Source: Gigantopelta aegis
Taxonomy: Eukaryota; Mollusca; Gastropoda; Neomphalida; Peltospiridae
Length of the DNA: 64,000 nucleotides
Assembly (NCBI RefSeq): GCF_016097555.1
Contig: NC_054703.1
Coordinates: 35,731,268-35,795,267, forward strand
Direction: 5' to 3'
This document shows, piece by piece, positions 1 to 60,825 of this stretch; within the stretch, counting starts at the first letter, position 1; every line of letters starts with the position of its first letter. The position numbers were made by a program, and so were the translations under genes. The notes under the pieces were generated by a model. It was not told the origin of the DNA, ran no database searches, and saw only the letters and a list, made by a program, of their open reading frames with translations.

Positions 1-1466
1 TTAAAAATTTTTAAAAGGGGAAAAATTAATTTTTTTTTAAAATTTAACCAAATTTTTGGGGTTTTTTTTTGGGGTTTTTTTTTTTAAATTTTTTTAAAAA
101 ATTTTTTTTATTTTTTTTTTTAAAACCCTTTTTGGGGTTTTAAAAAAAAAAAAAAATTTAATTTAAAGGAACCAATTTCCCTTTTCCTTTTTGGGGTTTT
201 TTTTGGTTTTTGGGGTTAAATTTTAACCCAATTTAAATTTTTTTTAATTTAAAAAAAAAAAAAAATAAATTTTAACCCAAAGGAAATTTTAAAAAAATTT
301 TTTTTTTTCAATTATTTTTTAAAAATTTTTTTATAAATTTTTAAAATTTTTCCCCCAACCCTTTTTCCCAAAAAGTTTTAACCCAAAAAATTTTCTTTTT
401 TAAAAAAATTTTTTTTTTAAAATATTTTAAAAAATTTAAAATTTTATTTAAATTTTGGGTTTTGAAAACCCCCCCTTTTTTTAAAATTTTTTTAAATTTT
501 TTTAAAAGGGTTTTTAAATTTTAAAAATTTAAACAACCCAAAAAATTTTTTTTTTAATTTAAATTAAACCCTTTTTTTAAAAAAATTTAAAATTTTCCTT
601 TAAAGCCTTTTTTTTCCCCGCTTAATGAAAAGGAACCTTTTTTAAAAAAATTTTAAAAAAAATTTTTTTTTATTTTTTTTAAAAAGGCCCTTTAATTTTT
701 TTAAATTTTTTTTAAAATTAATTAAATTTTTATTTTCCTTTTTTTAAAAAAAAATTTTTAAAGGGGGTTTTTTTTCCCCCCAAAAAAATTTTTTTTAAAA
801 ATTTTTTTTTTTTTTGGGTTCAAATTTTTAAAAAGGGGCCCCCAACAAAAAAAAAGGGGAAAAAAAAAAAAATTTTTTGGGGGCCAAAAAAAACCCAGGG
901 GGGGGGGGGGGAAAGGGGGGGCCCGGGGGGGGAAACCCCGGCCCCCCGGGGGGGCCCCTTTAAATTTGGGGTTTTTTAAATTTTTTAAAAAAAAAATTTT
1001 TGGGTTTTAAATTTTTTAAAAAAAACCAAATTAAAGGGGTTAACGGGGAAAAAAATTAAAAAAAATTTTTTTTTTAAAAATTTTTTTTTTAAATTTTTTT
1101 AAAATTTAAATTTTTTTAAATTAAAAATTATTAAATTTTTAAAAATTTTTTAAATTTTTTCCCCAATTTTTGAATTTTATTTAAAAAGGTTAAACAAATT
1201 TAATTAAAAAAAAATTTTTTTTTTTTTGGGGACGGAAAAAAAAAATTTTCCTTTAAATTTTGGTTAAAAAAAAATTTTTTCCCTTTAAAAAACCTTTTAA
1301 AAAAAAAAAAATTTAGGGTTTTAAAATTTTTAAAAAAAAAAATTTTCTTTCCCGTTTTTTTTAAAAAATTTTTTTCCTTTTTTTAAAAAGGGGTGGGGGT
1401 TTTTTTTAAAAAAAAAAAATTTTAAAATTTAATTTTTGCCAAATTTCTTTTTTTTAATTTTTAAAA

Positions 1467-1515
<49 letters not shown>

Positions 1516-1740
1516 TTTTTTTTTAAAAAAAAAACCTTTTAAAACCCAGGGGCCCGTTAAAACCCTTTTTTTTTTTTGGTTTAAAGGGGGGGAAAAAAAT
1601 AATTTTTTCCCAAGTCCCGGTCCTTAAAAAAGGGTTGGGGGAAAACAAACTGGCCTTTTTAAAAATTTTAAAAAACCCCAAAAAACCCAGTTTTCCTTTT
1701 CCCTTTTTTTTTTTGGGGTTTTTGGGGAAAAAAAATTTTA
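1..1740. other. Low-quality homopolymer-like sequence
   Basis: The whole stretch consists of short runs of one base, mostly A and T with G and C blocks, and normal-complexity DNA starts abruptly near 1741. It includes a G run of about 47 bases at 1467-1513. No gene, repeat family or codon structure is visible. I read it as an unpolished or error-expanded contig end, so open frames inside it should be ignored. Any upstream exon of gene 1 that lies here is unreadable. Confidence 0.8.
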
Positions 1741-2055
1741 AAGTAAAACACTACCTTAGGGTATTTTGTGAAAATATGAATACAAATGTATAATGAAATT
1801 CGTCCGCTATATCTTTGTCTCGCAATGGACATGTCTCTATCTTCCAATGGAACATTGTTAGAACGTCCAACGTGACGGTCCATATATTTTCAGGAATAAT
1901 ATTATAAAATAAATATATTATATTATTGACAGTAATGCATGTCTTGCAGTTTCTACATGTGGTTAATGTCTATTGATCGAATTAAAACAAAACTATATAC
2001 ATAACTAACACGCAGGTCCGTTTCGTTAATATATTATTTTTCGTTATTCTTTCAG

Positions 2056-31376
<29,321 letters not shown>

Positions 31377-31429
31377 CATGTGACACTGGCAAGGAAAGAA
31401 ACGTCACTCAGCACATTTTATAATGCGTT

Positions 31430-33265
31430 AGAGATTTCAGCACATTGTTTAATTAGCAATTCTTATTATGAAACAAATGTTTGATAAATAACACCACAAC
31501 ACATTACTTAATCATCAGCCATTTACAATAAAGGAATGTTCGTTAATTACACCCCAGCACACTGTTTTGTAATCAGCAGCTATTAATAAGAAAGGAATAT
31601 TTGGCCAACATCAAGCCTACATGTATACATTGTGTAATCAGCAGCTATTAATCAGAAGGGAATGTTTGGCAAACAACACACCTACATGTATACATTGTGT
31701 AATCAGTAGCTAGTAATAAGAAGGGAATGTTTGGCAAACAACACACCTACATGTATACATTGTGTAATCAGCAGCTATTAATAAGAAGGGAATGTTTGGC
31801 AAAAGAACACACATGTACACATTTTGTAATCAGCAGCTATTAATAAGAAGGGAATGTTTGGCAAACAATACACCTACATGTATACATTGTGTAATCAGCA
31901 GCTATTAATAAGAAGGGAATGTTTGGCAAACAACACACCTACATGTATACATTGTGTAATCAGCAGTTATTAATTAAGGGAAGCAAAGGGAATGCTTGGG
32001 ACATGTATACATTGTGTAATTAGCAGCTATTAGTAAGAAGGGGATGACACACACACCCACATGTATACATTTTATCAGCATCTATTAATAAGAAGGGACT
32101 GTTTGGCAAACAATAACCCACAGGGTAATGTTAATAAGAAGGGAATGTTTGGCAAACAACACACCCACATGTATACATTGTGTAATCAGCAGCTATTAAT
32201 AAGAAGGGAATGCTTGGCAAACGACACACCCACAGTATACATTGTGTAATCAGCAGCTATTAATTGGCAAACAACACACCTACATGTATACATTGTGTAA
32301 TCAGCAGCTATTAATAAGAAGGGAATGTTGGCAAACGACACACCCACATGTACACATTGTGTAATCAGCAGCTATTAATGAGAAAGAAATGTTTGGCAAA
32401 CGACACACCCACATGTATACATTGTGTAATCAGCAGCTATTAATAAGAAATGTTTGGGAATTGTGTAATGTTGAGAAGGGAATGTTTGGCAAACAACACA
32501 CCTACATGTATACATTGTGTAATCAGCAGCTATTAATGAGAAGGGAATGTTTGGCTAACATGTACACATCAGCAGCTATTAATGAGAAGGGAATGTTTGG
32601 CAAACAACACACCCACATGTATACATTGTGTAATCAGCAGCTATTAGTTAATGTTTGGCAAAAGAACTTGGACATTGTGTAATGCTATTTAAGAAGGGAA
32701 ATTTGCAAACAACACACCCCTGTACATTATGTCATCAGACGCTTGTTAAAAGAAAGGAATGTTTGTTAAATGACACCCCTGTACATTATGTCATCAGCAG
32801 CTTGTTAAAAGAAAGGAAATGTTTGTTAAATGACACCCCTGTACATGTTTGTGTCATCATTGTCATCAGCGCTTGTTAAAAGAAAGGAATGTTTGTTATA
32901 TGACACCCCTGTACATTATGTCATCAGACGCTTGTTAAAAAAAAGGAATGTTTGTTAAATGACACCCCTGTACATTATGTCATCATCAGTACAATATGTC
33001 ACCAGACGCTTGTTAAAAGAAAGGAATGTTTGTTAAATGACACCCCTGTACATTATGTCATCAGGCGCTTGTTAAAAGAAAGGAATGTTTGTTAAATGAC
33101 ACCCCTGTACATTATGTCATACCCAGTACATTGCTAATGTTAAAAGAAAGGAATGTTTGTTTGACAATGCATTACATCCCCTGTATAATGTTTTGAATGA
33201 CACCCCTGTATATTGTGTCATCAGGCGCTTGTTAAAAGAAAGGAATGTTTGTTATATGATACCCC
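31430..33265. repeat. Large minisatellite of about 60-bp units, derived from a retroposon tail
   Basis: About 30 degenerate units. Up to about 32690 the unit is ACACACC...TGTATACATTGTGTAATC then AGCAGCTATTAATAAGAAGG and GAATGTTTGGCAAAC. From about 32700 it is ACACCCCTGTACATTATGTC then ATCAGACGCTTGTTAAAAG and AAAGGAATGTTTGTTAAATG. The first units (31488-31610) still look like the SINE tail ...GACACCCCAGCACA...ATCAGCTATTAAT. It starts within about 60 bp of the gene 1 stop codon. Confidence 0.85.
31527..31532 (+). promoter_or_regulatory. Possible poly(A) signal of gene 1
   Basis: AATAAA about 150 bp after the stop codon. It sits in a unit that resembles the retroposon-tail repeats of the array that follows, so the gene may use a repeat-derived polyadenylation site. 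Confidence 0.35.
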
Positions 33266-33812
33266 AGCGAACTGTTTTGTAATCAGAAGCTATTAGCAAA
33301 AGAATGTAACCCAGTATATTGTAGATACAACATCTAATAGATTTCAAATATATCATATGTGGGTACAGAGGGGAGAAACAGTGCTGAATTTGCATAGACT
33401 GTCAGCATATGCCAGCGTGCCATAGAAATGTTTTATTAATGTACTGTCAGCCTATGCCAATGTATGACAAAAAAACCAACAACATCCATTAAACATATAC
33501 TGATCAAAACAGAAACTTCCGATTTGTACATATAGTATTTGTTGTTAAAGAATTCATTGTGTAATGAAATTATATAGGTAGTGTTAGCCTTGAGCTGTAT
33601 TATCAGGATTCATGAATTTTATCGATTATTTTTGCACTGTTAATCGTCGACAACGTGACATTCAATTTGCACATGCATGCATGGTTCGACATGTCCCGTG
33701 TAGTATTCGGTCAATTTGTTTTACTTGTCTTACTGACACTGTTGTCAAGTGAACGAAAACGCTTCAAAATTTGTAAAAAAAATTAACGTTTTTTACATTG
33801 TATATTTTTAGT

Positions 33813-35292
33813 ATGCCAAGAATACCCAATAATTTACGCGAACGGGCGATTGGCATGCTTGATGCTGGCATGTCGACAGAAGACGTTGCAAGGCATGTTG
33901 GGAGTTCTACTCGAGCGATACGAAATCTTCTTATAAGATTTCGAACGACAGGAAGCACCAACGACTTGCCATCTCGTGGACGTCCGCGTGTTACAATACG
34001 TGGTCAAGACCGCTATATCATGAACACGCATTTGCGCAATCGATTCCAAACTGCCACTGCTACTGCTGCTAACACACATGGGCTTCACAATAACCGAATC
34101 AGTGGGCAAACTGTTCGTAATCGTCTGCGGGAGAACGGTTTACATGCACGACGTCCTTACGTCGGATGCGTTTTAACGCAACGTCATCGTCTAAATCGTC
34201 TTAATTGGGCACGTGTACTCACTCGTTGGATACGGCGACGCTAGAATACCGTTCTTTTTTCGGATGAATCCCGATTTTCTTTACAACGTGGTGATGGTAG
34301 GGTGCGCGTCTACCGTTGGAGAAATGAACGCTATGCTGACTGTTGTGTTCTTGAACGAGATCGTTTCGGGGTTGGGGGTTCTGTCATGGTCTGGGCAGCC
34401 ATTGCCCATGGTTATCGTTCACCACTAGTCGTCATTGATGGCAATTTAAATGCTCAACGTTACCGCGATGACATTCTCGCTCATCACGTCATTCCTCTGT
34501 TCCATAACAACGCCAACATCTCGATTTTTCAGCATGATACGGGTGTATACTACCAAATCAAATCCCATAGACGACAATAGTAACATATGTGGCTAAAACT
34601 CCTACCTGCAGCGTATCAATCAACATAAACGCCACGGATATAAATACTACCACCCCTCACACTTAAAGTGAATCAGAAAAAATTGGGGGTCAAGCTGCCT
34701 GTTTCTGAGATAACGGGTAGCGTCTATGACTACCCTAGTTCCGCACACAATTCGAGTACTTTTTTTACAGGTACCCCATACATGTTTCAAGCACAAGGCT
34801 ACTTGACACATTGGTACTAGATGAAATAAAATTGCATATTTTTTTTACCCAGATGAAACTATTATTTTTTACAACCAACACACTCACATTTATAACCAAT
34901 CACAGGACTTGTGGTGTTCACTTCTCTATCAAAAGTTGGGTGCACCTCGAACTTTGACCCAGCCGGAAGTTATTTTGGTTTAGTACTACTATAATGCCAC
35001 CTCTCATACAGCTAGAGACACTGTAAATTTTCTTAGGACAAATAACATTGATTTCATTGATGACTGGCCCACTAAAACTCCTGATCTCAACCCCATCGAG
35101 CATGCCTGGGATAGTCTGGACAGACGATTGAGGCGTCGTCCCAACCCACCCGCTAACGTCAACGAACTTCGTCAAGCGCTCATTCAGGAATGGAACAATA
35201 TTCCACAGGCAGAAATCAACACTTTAGTCAATTCTATGCGCCTGCGATGCACTGCAGTGGTCAATTCAAGAGGTGGACATACCAGTTATTAA
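33813..35292 (+). pseudogene. Tc1/mariner-like transposase, disrupted
   Basis: ATG at 33813, encoding MPRIPNNLRERAIGMLDAGM and a helix-turn-helix with DVARHVGSSTRAIRNLL, then the GRPR hook. One in-frame TAG (34242-34244) precedes NTVLFSDESRFSLQRGDG, with the first catalytic Asp, and VMVWAAIAHGYRSPL. The frame reaches FQHD (second Asp) and is cut by the 450-bp insert. It resumes at 34991 with NATSHTARDTVNF, PDLNPIEHAWDSL (third acidic residue, Glu) and the end VVNSRGGHTSY, stop at 35290-35292. The spacing from the second Asp to Glu is 35 residues as I count. It must now be inactive. Confidence 0.82.
34541..34990. mobile_element. 450-bp nonautonomous element, copy 3 (inside the transposase)
   Basis: Same family as 22875-23324 and 24941-25391 but with more differences. 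The uninterrupted site can be inferred as CATGATAATGCC because the transposase frame continues across it. The left side now reads CATGATAC and the right ATAATGCC, so ATA or TA was duplicated. Confidence 0.85.
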
Positions 35293-35567
35293 GTGGGTGT
35301 TTTTATTTTTAACCCCTATCACACTTGGTCAAACTTTCTCCCAGTTTCTGTTAACCTATGGCCATGATTTTTGCACAAAATGATGCATCATGGAACACTA
35401 TTTAAACGAATATATAACAAGTATTCCCCCGGTTTGTTTTCATCAAGTTATGTTCAAGCAAAGTTAGCGGAAGTTTCTTATTTTGTTCAGTATATATGAA
35501 TTGAATGTATGCTAACGTGTGACAGAAAAACGGAGCAGATGTATGAAAACTTGTAATAGAATCAATG

Positions 35568-35630
35568 AATAAATCTTTAACGACACCCCAGCACAAACAA
35601 GACATCGGCTATTGAGTGTCAAACTATGAA
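35568..35630 (-). repeat. SINE-type 3' tail
   Basis: Minus-orientation copy of the module GACGACACCCCAGCACA...ATCGGCTATTGAGTGTCAAAC seen on this strand, with a poor (ATTC)n tail. Only the tail is present. Confidence 0.55.
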
Positions 35631-38600
35631 TTGTGACAGAGAAACTGTGCTAATTTAATAGACCTCTGATCACTTGTCCTAAATGGAACTGCCGTAAAGA
35701 GCAACATTTTAAATTCAAAATAATCTATCAAATGAATAATATTCACATTGGATATTGGTGATAGTGTTACGAACGTTAATTTAGTCAATTGATTAATATA
35801 GTTTGCATATTAATGAACTAATTAGCATAACTGTAATAAATACATAACATATAATGTAACAGTTTTCACTTTTGTTTTTATTTATGTAATTCAAATATGC
35901 AAGAAAGGATCAAGAAATCATTTTCATGATGTAGACTATTCTTCAAAAGAATGGTAAATGGTATATATATATATATATATAATGAATAAACTAGCTATAG
36001 AACAACCATCATTGCCATCTAAATTAATTAATTGTTTTTGTTCTGCAGATGCTAGAAAATAGCATTTGACAGGTAGATGTCGAAAATGAACATTTCACTC
36101 GTGACCCTTGCCGAAACATCTTTAAAGAATAACTCCCTCCCAATTCCAATATCGACGATGGTAAAAGCAAACAAATGAAAAGAAAAAAAAAACAGCACAA
36201 AACAACAGCAGACAAAAATTAACCACAACAACAAGATAAATAGCAAATAGATCTTCCACAATTTACTAGAATATTGGATTCGCATTCAATAGCTTTCGTG
36301 CTATTACATATTACTTTAACACCAATATCTAGCCATGTCCATTGACAATCAATACAGTATTATTAAAATGGCCTCAAAATTCGAATGGGTCCAGCTACAG
36401 AGATGCATGTACAGGTATCTCAAGAACCATGGCACCTAAAACAAACTCACTTCCATTAAACTAAGTATTGAGAAAATTCAGATCAATTCATTATGATGTG
36501 GAAGTGTACTATTTTATCTTTAAATGACTAACGACAGTTTACAATGCTTATGCATGGGTAACTGTGCGTTAAATTATAATAATTGTAAATTGGCATCCTG
36601 CGTGTGAAAACTATTATGACACTAGAGAGAAGACTTTTGATACGAAATGAAACACTATTGCAGGAACCTCTTACGTTTTGTCTCATTTTGACCAAGTCAA
36701 AGGGCGACATTCTGTGTTACTTTTCTGACGAAAGCGACGGCATCAACGTTTGCATTTAGCACCAAAGTTAAGATTTCGAGTTTAGCTCATTTGTCAAAAA
36801 AATACAATTCCTAGATCAATAAAACTTGGTACGTTATTGCATCTATATATACAATTGTGATGAACAATATATACCAAACCTACACAAAAATATAAAACTC
36901 ACAATGTGAAAACATGTACAGAGAAACGTCCATTATTGGACATAGTATTGGTAAGTACAGGTACAAATCACACAATAAATAGGGTAATTCCATAGCTCAA
37001 GAGATATTACAGGAAAAATAAAATTTCATTATACAAAGGGTCAAAATTAATTAAGACGCCCAATTTTCAGAAAAAAAAAATCCAGTTGTATTCACAAATA
37101 AGCTTTTCCTAATGGTTCAGATATCAAAACATATAACATAATTTCAAAGCTAAATCAAACCCCTTACACCAAACTAATTTTGACACTTAATGTTACTCAT
37201 CTTATAATGTCGATACATCACTTTACAAAATATGAGCTTTTAAAATATTTTATGAAAGAACGTTTCCACAAATTAGGATTTGAAGCAATGTGCTCGGTTA
37301 GTGTAACGTCCGTCACACACAATTATAATTGTTTAAGTGAGCAGGAAATGTGAAGGCGTATAAACATGTCCTTTGTAATTATCTTAGCAGACGTCAAAAT
37401 AAAGATAAAAAATATATCAATCAGTCTTGAAGTTATGTGATTCGAATTTGAGAGTTGATAGGAAACTAGCATCAGGAAAAGTCTTCATTAGCATGTTTAG
37501 AATGAAATACTGTTTCACTGTTTTATCCATAAATATTTAGTACTTTAAGGGATTATACAGAGGTTTCGGTCCAAACAAGACTTCCGTTTGTCCCCCTCCA
37601 ACCATGTAAACACGCAACCTGCTTTTTCCTTAATATGTATTAAAAAACACCCCACCAAAACAAACACTATCTTACCTTATGTTAGAAATTTAAAGCATTG
37701 TATTGATAAACACATTTGGTTTTACCTTTGACTGAATTATGTCATATTTTGTATAGACTTTTTGCAAGACATAATACACTTATGTACAAAATTATTTTAG
37801 ATAAAAATTTCTATTGAGATACATGTGCTACAACGGATTATGATATCAGAAATGCATTGGTGTTAGAGATATTTATATTCTTAGTAAGAACATAAATAAA
37901 TTTCAATTTTAATAATTTAAAATTATTGTATTTGCTGAATATATATTTCAAATGACTACACACTGAGGATTGTTCCTTTCACCCTTGTTCATACTGTGAG
38001 CTACTTCCAAGACAATAGTCAGTTCCAATTTCACCTCGTCAAAAATAAAGGTATATACTCAATAAAAGATACTGCACCGCAAATTAACCACAATCCAAGT
38101 TGTGACTGGTGAGGTCTTGAACACATGTATAATGATGAACTTTTGTTTAAAATTTGTGATGGGGATCACAAAGTGAGCATTATGAACGGAGTTAGTACTA
38201 CCTGGAAATGGTTCTTCAAAGAGAACAATACATTCTATCTTACAGAGAAGATGACGAAGAAACATGACTAGGGAGGTTTGGTGTTGTCGAGATTCCCCAT
38301 TTTAAATTAATCATATATGTTCATAAACCTATTATTATGAATGAACCCATGTCATATGACAGCAGCTACTGCTGTTACATATATGAAATGTTTCCATCTA
38401 AGAAACATCTATGTCGATACAAATGTCTTAACTGGAGAAAAAAGTTTATTACTGGAAGAGAGTGTGTGTTTAGAAATTTCTGATACAACAGTGTTTGACT
38501 TTGTAATTTTAAAGATATTTTTTTGTACAAAGCAAACGTCTTTTGTTTGTGAACAACAACAAAAATGTCATAAGGAACAAAGCATTTCAACAACTATCAA

Positions 38601-38673
38601 TTAAAACAAAATTATGTAATAATATGTTCTCCTCGAATTAGTTATCCTTCAGTTGTCGGTGTGGCGAATGTCT

Positions 38674-57597
<18,924 letters not shown>

Positions 57598-57878
57598 TTT
57601 GTAACACTGTGAAACAGGAATGTAAATGAGAAGGTATTTGGCTAGGGTAACTGTTTGGGTATTGAGCTAGTGTACTGATTTACATGTTCTATACGTTTCA
57701 TAGTATAAAGCATAATAATACATACGTCTCATTGAAAGGTCTGTGTAATACGCTTCAGTCAAAGCTTTCATTTCAGCTAGGATTCGTGCTTATATTCAGG
57801 TGAAGTCAACGCTGTCCTGAACACAACTAGCTGTCGTGATAAATGCTTAAGTGGTTAATTGGAAAGAAAGAAAGAAAG

Positions 57879-58259
57879 AAATGTTTTATTTAACGACGCA
57901 CTCAACACATTTTATTTACAGTTATATGGCATAAGACATATGGTTAAGGATCACACAGATTTTGAGAGGAAACCCGCTGTTGCCACTACATCGGCTACTC
58001 TTTCCGATTAGCAGCAAGAAATCTTTTGTTTGCGCTTCCAACAGATAGGATAGCACAAACCATGGACTTTGTTGAACCAGTTATGGATCACTGGTCGGTG
58101 CAAATGGTTTACACCTACCCATTGAGCCTTGCGGAGCACTCACTCAGGATTTGGAGTCGGTATTTGGATTAAAAATCCCATGCCTCGACTGGGACCCGAA
58201 CCTAGTACTTACCAGCCTGTATACCGATGGCCTAACCACGACGCCACCGAGGCCGGTCT
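57879..58259 (-). mobile_element. tRNA-derived SINE, near full length
   Basis: Minus strand begins GACCGGCCTCGGTGGCGTCG, TGGTTAGGCCATCGG (A box) and AGGTTCGGGTCCCAG (B box), then a central part with CTCCGCAAGGCTCAATGGG and a tail ...GTCGTTAAATAAAACAT followed by (TTTC)n. GGAAAGAAAGAAA lies on both sides, possibly the target duplication. About 380 bp. This head and tail type is common in molluscs. Confidence 0.8.
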
Positions 58260-58353
58260 GGAAAGAAAGAAAAGACACATATGAGAAAACATGTTTATCA
58301 TATGATTTGGATGTAAGCGCCGAAATGAACGCATTTAATTCAATGAAATATAT

Positions 58354-58355
<2 letters not shown>

Positions 58356-58411
<56 letters not shown>
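58356..58411. repeat. (TA)n microsatellite
   Basis: Pure AT run of about 55 bp. Confidence 0.95.
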
Positions 58412-58419
<8 letters not shown>

Positions 58420-58800
58420 CTGATACACTATCCTGGCGAAACAGATCCGCTAGCTATCATTCTGGATCAGTTTGTAGTTGTTAGTGATTAATAAGAAAGA
58501 AACGAAATAGATACTCCAAAGGCCGTGGTATGTAGTGTCCTGTCTGTGGGAAAGTGTATTTGTAAAAAAAAAAAAAAAAACCCACATTCCTTTCTGCTAA
58601 TGGAAAAATGTAGTGTTTTTTCTCTGAAGACTACTTGTTAGAAATATCAAATGCGCTTTAAAATAATAAAATACGATATTCCTTTTATTTGGGTAATAAA
58701 ATGATTGTGAAACGATTCAAATATACAGGTTAACAGACTTGTATTCAACATCCCGACTCTTCTTCTGTACCTCTTCTGACTGACTCTCTCTCTCTCTCTC

Positions 58801-59000
58801 NNNNNNNNNNNNNNNNNNNNNNNNNNNNNNNNNNNNNNNNNNNNNNNNNNNNNNNNNNNNNNNNNNNNNNNNNNNNNNNNNNNNNNNNNNNNNNNNNNNN
58901 NNNNNNNNNNNNNNNNNNNNNNNNNNNNNNNNNNNNNNNNNNNNNNNNNNNNNNNNNNNNNNNNNNNNNNNNNNNNNNNNNNNNNNNNNNNNNNNNNNNN
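58801..59000. other. Assembly gap (200 N)
   Basis: Exactly 200 N. The left edge is in a (CT)n run (58784-58800), so assembly probably failed in a long CT/GA repeat. Confidence 0.98.
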
Positions 59001-59079
59001 CCGTAGCAAGAGTTCCGTTTCTCCCCCCTCAAAACCCCCCACCACAACAACAAAAACCACACATCGCCCCATACCTACG

Positions 59080-59340
59080 TTTCCGTGACATTGACCTTGG
59101 TGTGTCTTAGGAGGCAATACACTTGGTGTGCAGGTGCGTTACCTTCATATGAGTCTGACCTTGGTGTGTGCATGACTGATTTCCTTCCATGAACAACCCC
59201 GTCCGTGTCCCTGACCTACTTAGGTAGATCTGCCATGGCCTTAACCTACATGGGCTGGGCCGGACGTCCTTGGACTTGATCTGTCTTATTTGGGATGATC
59301 CCAACGTCCTTGGAAAGGCCTTGACCAACAGGAGCTAGCC
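59080..59340 (-). repeat. Degenerate repeat rich in TGACCTTGG words
   Basis: Contains TTGACCTTGGTGTGTC, CTGACCTTGGTGTGTG and weaker variants (CTTGACC, CCTTGGA). It is the inverse complement of the CACACCAAGGTCA family at 60826-61015, so the two form an inverted pair about 1.5 kb apart. Confidence 0.5.
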
Positions 59341-59399
59341 CAAGAGTATGAAAATGGTATTTTATTTAGTATTTTGCCTTTCTTTCCTGGACAGAGGAA

Positions 59400-59490
59400 C
59401 CGGCCGAGACCACCACCTGTGCCCAGGACAGGCGTGCGCTACAACAGTTGTTTCTGAATGTGCACGTTAAACAATCTGGCCTGACCTGAC
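59400..59490 (+). mobile_element. LINE-like 3' end
   Basis: GGACAGGCGTGCGCTACAAC ... TGTGCACGTTAAAC ... CTGACCTGACCT. Same family of ends as 51770-51862. Confidence 0.5.
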
Positions 59491-60825
59491 CTCAGTATTT
59501 TGTATTCGTTCATCGAAATTTTCGAAAAACTAGATCTACGTTCATTATACTACATATATGGCCAGTTTAACAAGTGTTGAAACGAGATGCCATCCAAAAC
59601 TTGTAAGTAACGTTTATATTGTGGGCAAGCAACGGAAAGGGGCACTGCCATTCACATAAGAACATTTGACAGTGGCAAAGGGAAAACTTTTCCCACAAAG
59701 CCAGGTATTGCCCTTAACCTCAAGTATTGGGTCAAAATGAGTACCTGTAAATGTCAAATAGATGAAACTATAGCAGCATTAAAGCAAGGGAAAGATGAGA
59801 AGTTATTCTGTCACCTCGGTGCAAAATGTCCATGTCAGCATCGACAATAACATTAAGTGAGTGGACATTAGCCAGTGGCGTGTTTCCTCCCTAAAAGTAT
59901 ACGTCAAAATTACCAAATGTTTGACATATAATAGCCGATGATTAATAAATCAATGTGCTCTAGTGATGTTTTTAAACAAAAACAAACTTTGACGGTTATT
60001 TTTATTTTCAGTGTGTAGACCATAAAGGCGAATATGTAATAGGATTTCTTCAGCTGCACGCGTCGGTATTTCTTTTTCAGTTTTATTTCGAGTTCATACT
60101 CGCTTACCTCTGTTCATGCTGCCACAGTGGCGAAGTTTTTTCATAAACACTGTGTGGTCTTAATAAAATGCTTTTGGATCTGGTCCGACAGATGTAATAT
60201 GGTTATCAATACAGGTCATAATGTTTTTCAGTTTAAATAGAAAGCTATTCATCTTTCATCCTTTGTTCTCCTCTATTATTAAACGAATGAATGAATGAAT
60301 GAATGGCTCAACGACATTTAAGAGCACAAAGAAAAAGTTGACTATGTGTCAAAGAAATACAAACGAATGTAACTCGACACAAGCTTTTAAAGACTCACTT
60401 TAAACCAAACCATACCAGATTATGTTATTTTCATAGTTTGCATATGATCACCAGGTGCGGCATAGTATAAAAATAGTGGTACGGTTCGACGTTGTCAGAC
60501 TATCCTTTCAAATTCACCAGCGAAGGACATTGTCACATGTACAACAAATATACCCCCCCCCCCTCCCCCCCACACACACACAGAAAGTGGCCGTATGTCT
60601 GCAAACAGATGTAGCGTTTTCTGCTACTTATTTGTGTACGAAAAATAGTTTTTATGGCTATTGACTATTTTTGGTGTGAAGTCAACTAGAATAATGAAAA
60701 AGGCACTGTGAAAAAACACCCGCGTGTGTGTCCACTATGAACACACAAAAACAACAACACAACAGACGTTATACAAGAAAGAAAATAAAAATAAAACGCC
60801 AGTTGCCTGTCGGTCACGCACCTGC

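Larger units (their letters stand above)
33498..35495 (+). mobile_element. Tc1/mariner-like DNA transposon with a nested 450-bp insertion
   Basis: The left end reads TACTGATCAAAACAGAAACTTCCG. The right end, read in reverse, is TACTGAACAAAATAAGAAACTTCCG, giving terminal inverted repeats of about 24 bp next to TA. Without the 450-bp insert the element is about 1.5 kb, the usual size. The insert (34541-34990) lies inside the transposase frame. Confidence 0.82.
31377..38673. other. Intergenic region between the two convergent genes
   Basis: Holds the 60-bp minisatellite, the Tc1/mariner-like transposon with a nested element, a SINE tail in minus orientation at 35568-35630, a short (TA)n at about 35961-35982, and about 2.7 kb (36000-38673) of AT-rich sequence in which I recognise nothing. 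Confidence 0.65.

Noticed and set aside
1436-1627. Open frame with a long Gly run
   Set aside because: It is the translation of a G homopolymer in the noisy first 1.7 kb.
31800-32880. Frames repeating MFGKQHTHMYTLCNQQLL
   Set aside because: They arise from the approximately 60-bp minisatellite and break whenever the unit length changes.
31430-33265. CRISPR-like regular repeats
   Set aside because: The host is eukaryotic, the units are contiguous and degenerate, and there are no unique spacers.
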